This document shows, one piece after another, positions 54,250 through 64,000 of a stretch of DNA of 64,000 bases. The position numbers and the translations under genes were made by a program. A model generated the notes under the pieces. The model ran no database searches. It was not told the DNA's origin and was given only the letters and a program-made list of their open reading frames with translations. The DNA comes from Dryomyza anilis (lineage: Eukaryota; Arthropoda; Insecta; Diptera; Dryomyzidae). Every line of letters starts with the position of its first letter. Position 1 is the first letter of the stretch. The stretch covers positions 38,662,002 to 38,726,001 of the forward strand of contig OX638135.1 of the NCBI GenBank assembly GCA_951804985.1, written 5' to 3'.

Positions 54250-55400
54250 GACAGACAGGTAATTCATCCTCTTCTGAATTCTCTCCGCGATGAAATATGT
54301 CTCCGATCCTGAGTCGATTAATGCCCGAACCGTTCCGAGCAGCACCGCCCTCGTGCTTGCAGCAAAGCAAGACTGTGCGTTATTTGATGTACTCGCCTCC
54401 TGTTGAAGATCTCCACGTCTATCATCAGTGAACTGTATTTATGTGTGGTATGATCCGGACGCCCTTAAATCCAAAGGTGTGCGGGCACTTGAGTTACTAG
54501 ACTCACGATGTAAAATTGTATGATGCTGTTGTGAACATTGACTACACATAAAATTATTTCGATATTCATTCGACTCATGCGTTGATGACAAATATCTAAG
54601 GCAAAAGTGAAATTTTCACAGTGTGGCCGATCTATCATTCACGCTCATAGCGCGAAATTTCGGACACGCCTCACAGCCCATACTGCTGCACCTTACAGAG
54701 CCTGCAGGTAAAATTATTGACTTGCGGAAACGACTCGTCAAAAAAATGTCCAGTCAGTCCACTTCGGAATTTCTGACTTATTGGTAATGGACTGCTCTCA
54801 TAAGGAAAGCGTAATCTCTGTCAACTTTATTGAACATAAATATGATAGCGTCCCAATTGCTAATATTCACATTGTGTAGTTGTAGCGCTGATATGCAATT
54901 ATTTATATCACGCAGACTTTTTTTATAGCGTGGCCAGATTCAACACTAATCGAAGGCAAATTGAAAAGAATTTTCAATTGGCTATTTACAAGGATTCGCT
55001 TATTTTTATAACGATCCGACAAATTTTTTCGTGCACTGACAAACCCATCGTTCGTAAGTGGAGTTTTTCTAACAATCTCCTTGGCCTCACCACTGTTTTT
55101 TTTGATTCAGATGGAATAATTTTTCCACTGGTGTCAGGTTTATTTGTAATATAAACAGCCGTGAATATGTCTCTCAAAGATGGCCAAGACAAATAATCTC
55201 CATGATAAAGCTCTGTATCACAAGAGGGCAAAGGAATATTGTGCCCTATTTCGCTGGCTTAATTCAGCTCAGCTCTTGCCGTTGTGCGCACTGCACTTGT
55301 TAAATTGTGAGTTAATACACAAATCATGGCCATGCACAACCTATATTTTACTTTCACTACGTCAATATCGCCACTGGAAATACTTCCTTCTAAACCACTA
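54250..55400 (-). pseudogene. BEL copy F: gag and start of protease
   Basis: Across several frames the minus strand reads a gag lead-in near 55380-55250, then LPSCDTELYHGDYLSWPSL, RDIFTAVYI (55231-55150). Gag middle pieces follow (ILFNLPSISVESAADIK near 54840), then a zinc cluster (CSQCSQQHHTILHRE, about 54520) and a protease start with an intact active-site motif (RALIDSGSETYFIAERIQ, about 54320). It ends near 54250. Many stops. No RT follows. Confidence 0.78.
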
Positions 55401-56270
55401 AGGAGAAAATCGAATGGTCAGTAGCAGGAACAGAACTAAAATTCGTTTCAAATTCAACCTACCCACTTAAAAAAATATAAATTCATTTCAGAATTGAAAA
55501 CACTCAAGTTAAAAACTAAGAATATGGCACAAATGTATAAAAAATGTTCGGTACAACTAAAAATATTTTAAAACATAAAAGGATATGCGGCAACCCGATT
55601 CTCAAAAATAATGCTTGAGAATAAAAAACCGAAAATATTAAATTCTCAAATTATAACAACCAACTCGTTGGCAACCCTGGAAAGTTTTAAATTAATGAAG
55701 TGTCACTTATGACATCAACCAAACAAAAATATTTTGGCAACTCTAATTAAATAGTTGTGCAAATACAAAAGCTTTGTTGCCTCAAAAAAATCGGACCCTA
55801 ATTCCGAAATCCAAATTTTTATTTTTATTTTGGTATCGCTAAACGGATATAAATACTATATATTTATTTTTTCAAAAAAAATAACAAAAACATTTAGTTA
55901 ACATTTCAGATTTGATAAATATCACAATCTAATTTGTTGGCAACTCTAGAAATATTTTTTATTTTTTAAATTTTATTATGTTTTTTTTTTTGAAAAATTG
56001 TGTTGACAACTCTGTTGCCAAATAAATAAAAACTCCAAGAGATTTTATCGAAATGAAAATTGTAGTCCCAACTTACGAAACGTTGGTATCGAACATAACA
56101 ATATAGTGTATAACAATATAGAGTATAGAGTATACCAATATAGTTAATATAACAATATAACTCAAAAATATATAATAACTCCGTATTATCCTTTTTTAAA
56201 GATTAACTCGTTCACCAATTTTGTTTTTCACTAAACGTACACTCTCACAAAAAATGAAGAGAAATTACTA
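55401..56270. other. AT-rich spacer
   Basis: There is no recognised gene. A short run of ATATAG/ACAATATAG repeats lies at 56097-56160. GTTGGCAACTCT-like phrases recur (55670, 55735, 55933, 56005). Confidence 0.55.
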
Positions 56271-56279
56271 CTATTATAG

Positions 56280-56648
56280 TAGGTGTGAATCTGCTGAACT
56301 TGGATGATGATATGGAGTTCCGCTGATGCTTGATCGGATGCGGATCTTGTTTTCATCGAAGAAATAGTTGTTCGTAGGCGTATAGAAAATAAAAATAATG
56401 AAAAAAAAAACGCCAGGAATTAGGGTTTATTCTTTAAGGTTCGCTTTATTGTGCGTGCTTACCGCTTGGAGTTCAAAAGTGAAAGAGGACAATTAATTGT
56501 AACATAAAACGGAAATCAAACTTAAAACTAAGAAATTGACTAAGTGTCAAAATAACGCAACGCCATCTAGCGTAAAAATAGTTTAATAATAATTTATGCT
56601 CAGGTTGCATGCAGCGCTGCAGTTGCATGCCGCTTTTTGGCATAAACA
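56280..56648 (-). repeat. BEL LTR (gag-protease type), approximate
   Basis: The sense-strand start TGTTTATGCCAAAAAGCGGC at 56648 is preceded by a TACTGCAAGGCCGGCGG block, the same layout as the 3' end of the BEL element at 40-45 kb. The far end is estimated only. It contains TAGATGGCG, also present in the LTR-like repeats at 10.9 and 19.6 kb. Confidence 0.65.
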
Positions 56649-56913
56649 TCGCCGCCGGCCTTGCAGTACAGCTGTAATAAAAAATATAATATGCTACGAA
56701 AGATGTATAGGATTAAATAATATAATATAATTTTAAAATTCATTGTGTGTATTTCATATTTTGTAAATTATATTATAGATATATAAGTGGTATTTAGTAT
56801 ATTTAAATTCATTTGCTTTTATTTCATATTTCCTATTTTTTTTGCAAATTGGTGCGGTTTTCTTTTTAAAAAATAGTTTGGATTATAAAGCGCAAGTTCG
56901 GGATAGTATCCAA

Positions 56914-57300
56914 CTAAAAATTGTATTTTTGGGCAACAGGGAGTCCGCTGTTGTTCGGCATCATTCCAGCAAGAATGATTTTTGGATCTAGGTCCGCTCC
57001 CAATACTATGGATAGGGGAGAGGACAGGTCAAATTTTGGATCGGCAAGGACAACGTTTGAAAATTTGTCCTTGATATTTGCGTCGATAGATTTAGCTGGT
57101 TTTCGCATAGTAATGCGATTGTCGACGCGAGTAATGGCGTCGATTTTAACGCACATTTGGAGAAGAGTGTGGAATTTTTCGTGGCAATAATGGCACCCAG
57201 ACTTCGAGCGACAGAATCCGCTAGAGTGTTTCATGGCTAAGCAATTGGAGCAATGTTTATTTAGGAGAACTACACGCATCCTCTTATCCATGCTCATTGC
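56914..57300 (-). pseudogene. BEL gag-protease remnant (copy C')
   Basis: One frame of 127 codons has a BEL gag zinc region (HCSNCLAMKHSSGFC, CHYCHEKFHTLL). It is fused directly to the C-terminal protease segment (FSNVVLADPKFDLSSPL, IVLGADLDPKIILAGM, SGLPVAQ) and then a stop. The catalytic half of the protease is deleted in frame. It is followed by about 230 bp and then the purine block and LTR start, so it again ends where RT should begin. Confidence 0.82.
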
Positions 57301-57482
57301 TTAGAATTTCGCACAGAAGCGGAGACATAAAACACATCGGAAATTATTGGAGTATTGATGTTTGTAGAACGTCCTTTTATTTTGTTTGGAATTATTTGCC
57401 ATGATTTCGCAAAAAAATTTGTTTGAAATATACGTATAAAAAATAATAAATGTGTTACGAAGAAATCAGGGAACTGAATTAA

Positions 57483-58760
57483 TTAATTGGAAGGGAGTAT
57501 AACAAGTTTTTCAATAGGGCGAGTTATAATACCGCGTTCGGTCAAAATGTCGGCTACTCGAACACGTTTGTCATTACCAAAATATACCTATGTTACGCGG
57601 CCAAGTCGCCACTCGTTTGGCGGAAGATTTTCATCTTTTATGACAACCTAGTATCAATTTCGACATTGATCTCGGGCCGATTCCATTTATTTCGCAAATG
57701 CAGTTCTTTTAGATACCCATGTTTCCATCTGGAGCAAAAGTTTTGATGGAGAGCTTTGAGTCGCTGCCACCGATTAATTATGGATACAGCGTGCTCATTG
57801 CTTTGAGATTCTAGTGGAGCTAGAATTGGAGAACCGATCAGGAAATGGTCCGGTGTCAATGACGAAATGTCTAAAGGATCTTCAGATGTAGGAGTGATAG
57901 GACGAGAATTTGAGCTTGATTCTATTTTGGCTAGCAAAGTGGAGAATTCTTCAAATGTATATATATAAAGGACCCGATATTTTGCGGAAATGAGCCTTAA
58001 AACTTTTAACACCTGCCTCCCATAAATCACACATGTGAGGCGCACCTGGGGGTATAAAATGCCAGGAAAGATTCTGGTGATTATATTGTGATACTAAGGA
58101 CGTACGGGAGGAATGTGTGAAGTCTGTCATTATGGATTTTGAAGCTCCTACAAAGTTTTTTCCGTTGTCTGCGTAAACATGTAGAGGACATCCACGTCTA
58201 GATACAAATCTGTGGAAGGCAGCTAGAAATGATGGAGTCGATAGACTTGTTGTGGCCTCTAAATGTATTGCTTTAGTGGAAAAGCAAACGAACACACACA
58301 CGTAACACCTTGTGATTAGACACGCTCTACCGGTATAGTTTTTTATGTCGAATGGACCGGCAAAATCCATACCTGCATGCGCGAATGGACGAGTGAGAAC
58401 AGTTCGTGCAGGAAGCAAGGAACCCATTAGTTGTTGTTGCACCTTCTGTTTGAAGACAACACAAATTTAACAATTGTGGATGGTAGATTTAATCAGGTTT
58501 TTAACCTTGGGAATCCAAAACTGGGGACGTACAAGTTGGAAAACTTGAGAAATTATATGCGTGAATTTGCAAATTGGGAATTATTATTGTGTGTCTTTCA
58601 TCGTAAGACAGCACCGGGGAGGAAATGAGACGACCACAAACTCTTATAAGACCAGCATCATCCACGAACGGATTTAAGTTCAATATGTTGATGGATGTTG
58701 CAATCGGTTGCTATAGAGACAAGTTTCGATATTCATCGGGATAACCAAATTTTTGTACAA
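57483..58760 (-). pseudogene. BEL copy C: integrase
   Basis: The N-terminal part is at 58683-58501 (LIRVCGRLISSPVLSYDERH). The core at 58442-57951 has the first Asp in HAGMDFAGPF, the second in VYADNGKNFVGA and the Glu in LWEAGVKSFK. The C-terminal part at 58045-57638 contains SSNSRPITPTSEDPLDISSL and TPDHFLIGSPILAPL, then INRWQRLKALHQNFCSRW. The final segment (about 57640-57483) resembles the NEWRLGRV..GNDKRVRVADI tail with one stop. The three catalytic residues are present; breaks occur between segments. Confidence 0.9.
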
Positions 58761-58763
58761 TAA

Positions 58764-59708
58764 TTATGAGACGGTTTTAATATGATTTATCTCAGAAGAT
58801 GAAATCATGTGGGAATCATGGAAGAAAGTAGAGCGATGTTTAGAATTCGTTCGATGGAAAAAACGATATACATAGGCGATTACACGTAATGCCATTTGAA
58901 ATGAAGAAAAACGCTCAGTAATGTCTTCGAAGTTTTGGAAGTACGCAATATTTACTTTAATTGGTTTTTGTTCGAGATCAATATCTGGAATCATTACCTG
59001 GTCAGTACTTGGCCAGTGGGCGGGAGAGAGTTGAAGCCACCGAGGCCCATTCCACCATAAGGAATTTGACACTAGGTCCTGTGGCAGAACGCCACGGCTG
59101 GTTAAGTCTGCTGGATTTGTACCTAAATCGACATGGAACCAAATACTATATCCCACGCCTTGGACAATTTTGGAGACTCGGTTGGCCACAAAAGTTGTCC
59201 AATGACATGGAGGTTTCCGTAGCCACGCAAGTACGATGGTGGAATCAGTCCAAAAATAACTATCGTACTTATTAACCGCTAATTGCGGGACTAGGTTATC
59301 TACCATATCGGATAGGAGAGTGGCTCCACATAATTCTAACCGCGGGAGCGAAATAGTTTTTACAGGCGCAACCTTTGTTTTGGCCGCCAATAAATGAGTA
59401 GTAATTTTCATGCCAGTAGTAGTGCGAACATATACGGCAGCAGCGTATGCCTTTTCTGAGGCATCACAAAACCCATGGAATTGGACATGACACTCGGCTG
59501 TATAATTGATCCACCGTGGAATTTGTATATTATTTATTTGTGAATAGTTTGATAGAAACAAATGCCACCTTTTAAGGGAATTCAAGGCTACATTTTGATT
59601 CCAATCAGTTTTTTCCAACCAAATTTGTTGCATTAGCACTTTGGCTAAAACAATAAAAAGAGCTAGCCAACTAGCGGGATCAAATAATTTTGAAATTTCG
59701 GATAACAC
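58764..59708 (-). pseudogene. BEL copy C: RT connection and RNase H
   Basis: An open frame of 314 codons: EISKLFDPASWLAL, then RNase H with FHGFCDASEKAYAAAVYV, PVKTISLPRLELCGATLL, YFWTDSTIVLAWLRKPP and GTNPADLTSRGVLPQDL, then WWNGPRWLQL. The linker to integrase is NFEDITERFSSFQMALRV. This is the standard BEL order and length. The frame is separated from RT by a shift at about 59715. Confidence 0.92.
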
Positions 59709-59720
59709 TTCTCGTTTTAT

Positions 59721-60310
59721 CTATGTAGATTTGTAGACAATAGGTTTAGCCATGAAATAGAATGAATCAGAATTTGCGTTCCATCTAACTCCTAGCGTTT
59801 TCGCATGACTTGTGTCATCAAATTGTAGGAAATATTCTTTTAGAAGATGATCTGGAGGTAGATCTTTTAGAATTTGGTGTGAATTTGAAGTCCATTTCCT
59901 CAAAGAGAACCCAGCAGAAGACAAAGCCGCAATAAGTTCATCGCGGGCTTTTACCGCAGCTTCTACTGTGTGCTCTCCTGCAAGCGCATCATCTACGTAC
60001 ATGGAATTTCGTAGGATGTCACTTGCAAGTGGATATTTAGCTTGAACATCATCTGCAAGTTGATATAATGTATGAATTGCAAGGTACTGTGCGCAATTTA
60101 CGCCAAACGTGACCGTTTGCAATTCATAATCCAAAATATCGGAATTTGAATTTTCGCGGAAGAGAATTCGATGGAAGGAAGTATGGCTAGGATCTACGAT
60201 AATTTGGCGATACATTTTTTCGATATCACCATTAAAAACGTATTGATAAAATCGCCACTTAAAAAACCAAAATAGTTAGGTCAGACCCAACATGCAAAAT
60301 ATCATTCAAA
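59721..60310 (-). pseudogene. BEL copy C: reverse transcriptase
   Basis: In sequence: KMYRQIIVDPSHTSFHRILF, YELQTVTFGVNCAQYLAIHT, the catalytic motif MYVDDALAG, FSLRKWTSNSHQIL and HAKTLGVRWNANSD. The beginning (60215-60310) is in another frame and joins the preceding linker through an indel at about 60265. The YVDD box is intact. Confidence 0.92.
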
Positions 60311-60311
60311 C

Positions 60312-60916
60312 TCACGATGGATTGGAAGCGATGAATACCACACGAACTTTAGTCGTCGTGCTTTCGGGTTTTATTACCGCATGATACGGTAGATAATATT
60401 TATTTGGACAGTGTGAAATATTTGGAGAATCAACCTTTTTCATATGGTCCAGTGTAAGGTATTCTTTTAAAACTGCATCGTATTTAACCTTGAAGTCTAA
60501 ATTTTTATAGAGCCTGGCTTCATTTCGATAAAACTGTGCATACGCAATGGATCGGAAGGAACCCAACTTGGATAGATCTGAAACGCCATTTTTAAATGGT
60601 AATGATACCACGTATCGACCATTATCTTGCCTTTTTGTGGTTTTTCGGAAATTTTCTTCACAAAAACGATCGGATTCGCTCATAATATGTTTTTGTGGAA
60701 GATCCTCCACCTCCCAAAAACGCGAAATTTGTCTATCTAGAAGAACTCTGTTGAAATAAGAAACAACAGTGGAAAATGTTGAAACCGTATTGGATGGCAG
60801 TGGCCCTGTTAGGATCCATCCGAATATAGTTTCTTGTGCGAGCAGAGAACCACCTATCTGTCGCTTGACGCCATCAAGAATTATGGATGGAAAAAGGTCA
60901 GCACCGATGAGTAGAT
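60312..60916 (-). pseudogene. BEL copy C: protease end and pre-RT linker
   Basis: The stretch begins after a frame break caused by a duplicated CTCTTGAAAA at about 60930. It reads a DLFPSIILDG region, the GWILTGPLPSNTVSTFSTVV turn, DRQISRFWEVEDLPQKHIMS, SDRFCEENFRKTT, YAQFYRNEARLYKNL and the RT entry YLPYHAVIKPESTTTKVRVV. A premature stop follows at 60312. Confidence 0.9.
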
Positions 60917-61546
60917 CTATATCTCTTGAAAACTCTTGAAAAACTCTGCATCAGCTAAACGTATTTTAGGAATTTTGGAAATAATAGATGAATCAATCTG
61001 GCAACTTGGTAGATTGCCTGTGATATGGGGTAGAACTAATGCCGATGCTTCTATTAGAATATTTGGATTTATCACTGAACCAAGTCGGAAAGAGCATGAT
61101 TTTTGAATTTGACCATTAATTCCCTGATTTAAACCGGAAACCTGAGCACTCACTGCGCGCGATGGAAGCTTTAAAAGTTTAAATAACTTGTTGGAAATAA
61201 ACGTTGCTTCCGATCCCGAATCTACCAACGCTCTAGCAGAGTATAAAATGCCTAAATGCGAAATTTGTACCACAGCGGTACCAAGTAACATACACTTAGA
61301 GCTTGATGCGAAACTGTAATGGAAATTATCGATAGAATTGGGAATAGAAGTGAACTGTAATTGAGTTGCGTGAGAATGTGTAATTGGACAATTTTTACTG
61401 GTGCTTGGTTGGTTATCATCAGGAATAGAAATGAAATTTGATGGAATGGCCGATTTGGAACGGATCTCGAAATTTTCAAAATGCAAAAGCGTGTTATGCC
61501 TTTTATTGCAAGTAAAGCAGTTATGTTTGCTTTTGCACTCTTTCAC
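60917..61546 (-). pseudogene. BEL copy C: gag zinc region and protease
   Basis: Starts with CKSKHNCFTCNKRHNTLLHF (zinc cluster), a spacer, then KCMLLGTAVVQISHLG and the protease active site ARALVDSGSEATFISNKLF with D-S-G intact. LIEASALVLPHITGNLPS and IRLADAEFFKSF follow. The frame breaks at 60917. Confidence 0.92.
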
Positions 61547-61559
61547 GGAATGGGCACGT

Positions 61560-62109
61560 GCAAAACAATTTAGGCAAAGCCCATATTTCCTATCATGTGC
61601 ATCCTATCATGTGCATCCCTGGAGTCATGTTAAGGAATCGAGGACATTGGCGAATAGTATGCTGCTCCTTAGGGCACAATTTACAAGCTGGAGTTGTAAT
61701 ATTTGTTTGAAATGTGTTCACCTTATGCGGAGCAAAAGGAGTGAAATGGAACTCTTAAAGTTGGAAATGAACCAAAATTATAATTTTTTATATCAGATAC
61801 TGTTTCTATTGTATGATATCGCGCGGTGAGAAATTGATCTAAGTTCTTCCAGCTAGGAATCTCCGTCTTAGCTTGGATGGATTGCTCCCAGACAGCGAGT
61901 GTATTATCTGGAATTCGCGAAGAACACAATTGAAGCGCTAAAATGCAGCTATTGATTTCGCTCTGGAGTTTTTTGATCGCATTACCTGACTCCGATGGAA
62001 CAATAGCTAAATTAAATAGAATTCGAAGTTGTAAATTTACCAGGATACGCTTATTTTCAAAGCGATCTTGTAGATTCTTCCACGCGATTACATAACCGTA
62101 ATTTGTAAG
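61560..62109 (-). pseudogene. BEL copy C: gag middle part, cut by hAT-like insert
   Basis: The frame contains LTNYGYVIAWKNLQDRFENK, ILFNLAIVPSESGNAIKKLQ, SRIPDNTLAVWEQSIQAKTE and WKNLDQFLTARYHTIE. The region 61570-61720 is shifted but shows the first gag cysteines. The right edge at 62109 is abrupt: a non-gag sequence starting CAAGGATTG follows. Confidence 0.88.
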
Positions 62110-62664
62110 CAAGGATTGAAACCGATATCCGTTTAAAACCGTTTCATTTTTAAAACCGAAACCGTAACCGAAACCGCTATACAAAAATCAGAAATAAACC
62201 GATATAAACGGTTTCGGTTTTATACCGGTTTAAAACGGGTTTTATAGAAGATCTTAAGTAAAATGTCATTTAAAAAAATTTGGATTTCCTAAAATAAACA
62301 TTTTTGGTTGTACAAAAATTCACATGTATTTTTATTTATAAACGGTGAAATTTTTGTCTGTTTAAAATATATCAAAAAATGTTCGAACTTCTTTGATCCT
62401 GCCAAAAATTTGGACGGGGTATTTACAATGAAGTATATTTCAAACACTAGAGACAATTTGCAAAACAGATCTAGCAATCATCCAAAATTGTTGCAACTTT
62501 TTATGTCTGCAAAATCGTACGATATCGAATTAGATCTTGTACCAATAAATTTTATTAAAACTGCAAAAATAGTTGAAAGCGACATATCGCAGTTTTTTCG
62601 AAATGATAATAAAAAAGATTCTGGATTAATATTGCATAATAGTTCAAAGATAAAGTTTAAATAA
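62110..62664 (+). mobile_element. hAT-like element fragment (candidate)
   Basis: Starts at CAAGGATTGAAACCG, which fits the loose CARNG-type hAT terminus. Subterminal repeats of AAACCG/CGGTTT (62120-62235) follow, several of them palindromic (CCGATATAAACGGTTTCGG). It interrupts BEL gag. A possible 8-bp target TTTGTAAG precedes it. The right end was not found, so the element may be truncated. Confidence 0.5.
62308..62664 (+). pseudogene. possible BED zinc-finger N-terminus of a hAT transposase
   Basis: A 118-codon frame. The stretch NFFDPAKNLDGVFT followed by NLQNRSSNHPKLLQLF resembles the W/F-FD...C..C...NL..HL...HP pattern of BED fingers in hAT transposases. The cysteines and one histidine of the zinc site are changed or missing here. 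No RNase H-like catalytic domain or hATC dimerisation region follows. Identification is tentative. Confidence 0.45.
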
Positions 62665-63355
62665 ATTTTTAAATATTCTAACCTAAAATTTTACTCTACG
62701 AAAATTAAAAAATTTTAAAAATTAGCAACGAGATCGGACTTTTGTTATCTAAATTAGTTCAAGAAATCATCGAGGCATAAATCACATGACAGGCTGGTTA
62801 CCAAATTTTTTTTAGGTATTCGGTAAAAAAAATACTTAAACATATTGAAATAGTTTGTTATATCGTATATAAATTTGATATTTATATAAATTTGAAAAGG
62901 GTTTCTTTTTATAAACAATCAATTTAAATTGCAAGGACAATGATCACTGATTAGATGTTTGAAGAAGAAGTTTGATTTATTTGCATTAAAACAAAGTTGG
63001 TGTGGAATTTCTTTAACACAAAAAGTTTTCCTTACTAAAAAAAATGTTAATATTATTCCAATACTAATTTGTACTATGCAAGATTCTTGTCTGTAAATTT
63101 TTCTTGTTTTATTCTGATTGCGCCTTTATTTGATACTGGAGCTGATTCCGTAAATGGTTTTGTTCAATATGGTCCAGCTTTTGTAATTTTTAAGTTTTAA
63201 TTATTTTCCTCTCCTTTTATTTTTAATAGTCGAACCAAAAACAATAATGTAATGTACAAAACTATACGCTACCATACATTTTTTATAAATGCGGGTGAAA
63301 TATAACCAAGGGAAATCCAAAACATTACAAAAAATTTAAAATTTCATGAATAAAC
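62665..63355. other. AT-rich sequence, nothing recognised
   Basis: No termini, domains or duplicated blocks were identified between the hAT-like fragment and the dispersed repeat. Confidence 0.5.
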
Positions 63356-63945
63356 GAGTTGGGAAAGTTAGGTCACATGGGTAAGTTCGGTCATATGGGA
63401 CGTACTGTTATAGTCGATCGGGCCCGACCATGGGATACCCTACACCTTAATGTGAGATATTTAATTGTATACCTCATAATATTATTCACATATCAGAAAT
63501 TTACGTCTCATATAATTTAAAAAATTGATATAAAAGTATAAAATATGTAATAAAAAAATTTTAAAAATAAAAGTGGGCGGACCACGCCTATATTTAATAT
63601 TTTGTAAGGCAAATATTTCAGAGATTTGATTTTAATAATTTACGGATCAAACTTCCACTATGAAAACCCGGGAAATAATGAAAAAAAAAAGTGGGCGGAT
63701 CACGCCCATTTTTGGACCACATATTTTTAGGTGAATTATAACAATATGTTTTAAATTTTATAACTATATTTTGAATACTTTTCGAGTTATTAGTTCCTAA
63801 AGAGTTATATAAAAGTGACTTGTATGGGAGGTGGGCGTGTCCGTTGACCGATTTGGCTCATTTTCAAACTTAGTTCCTACTTTTGGCTAAAATATATTGA
63901 GACGAAATTTCATCGTATTCTGATCAGTATTTCTCAAGATTTTCT
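63356..63945 (+). repeat. dispersed repeat related to Y
   Basis: GAGTTGGGAAAGTTAGGTCA then CATGGG, ATAGTCGATCGGGCCCGACC and CCCTACACC parallel the 38.83-38.93 kb segment (CAGTTGGGAAGGTTAAATCA, ATAGTCGGTGTAAGCCGAC, CTCTACAC). It continues with GTGGGCGGACCACGCC and GGTGGGCGTGTCCGTTGACC phrases, which are noncoding. Confidence 0.65.
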
Positions 63946-63967
63946 GTATTCGGACAGCAAGACAGCA

Positions 63968-63999
<32 letters not shown>

Positions 64000-64000
64000 A
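63946..64000. repeat. (CAGA)n microsatellite at window end
   Basis: CGGACAGCAAGACAGCAAGA leads into perfect CAGA units running off the window. The other copies of the related repeat have a GTCCGTCTGTCTGTC or GACAGACAGA tract at the same relative place. Confidence 0.9.

Overview
The window is insect DNA, most likely from a fly (Diptera). It is AT-rich and I recognise no host protein-coding gene in it. It has no operons, ribosome-binding sites or CRISPR arrays. The recognisable coding sequence belongs to transposable elements: BEL/Pao, Ty3/gypsy (mdg3/blastopia-like) and copia LTR retrotransposons, several non-LTR retrotransposons, Tc1/mariner, a hAT-like fragment, MITE-like elements and a tRNA-derived SINE. 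Between them lie simple-sequence arrays and anciently duplicated noncoding repeats. The species assignment is inference from this repertoire.

Layout. 1-1716 is a perfect (TTATAT)n array followed by (TTTA)n. 1717-5980 is AT-rich DNA with a degenerate GGCGC repeat and scrambled non-LTR retrotransposon remnants. 6095-10820 is a nearly complete Ty3/gypsy element with both LTRs, sitting inside an (AT)n microsatellite. 10903-19975 is a BEL nest. It holds a gag-protease remnant, a longer decayed BEL copy, and a TA-targeting terminal-inverted-repeat (TIR) element that carries inverted SINEs and a 51-bp minisatellite; a ~350-bp direct repeat bounds the nest. 22.6-28.3 kb holds BEL fragments, an RTE-like LINE, a SINE with target duplication, and a satellite-bearing insert. 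28.6-40.0 kb is a heavily duplicated locus bounded by a 15-bp inverted repeat. It has two tandem copies of a DD37E mariner, a 2.4-kb segmental duplication, two copies of one MITE and two RTE-like LINE copies. 40128-44989 is a structurally complete BEL element with only gag and protease, inserted into the end of a copia element. That copia element (45-52.9 kb) is itself split by a LINE derivative with an 11-bp target duplication and by a second copy of the SINE-carrying TIR element. 54.2-62.1 kb holds three more BEL copies, the last interrupted by a hAT-like sequence. 63.36-64 kb is a dispersed noncoding repeat ending in (CAGA)n.

How the parts relate. The elements are nested rather than co-operating, so relative ages can be read from insertion order. 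Every LTR-element remnant except one (nine of ten) lies on the minus strand. That bias is worth testing against a uni-strand piRNA-cluster model. The best candidates for something undescribed are the gag-protease-only BEL family, the TA-flanked element that amplifies an inverted SINE pair with minisatellite arms, and the internally deleted LINE that still mobilised.
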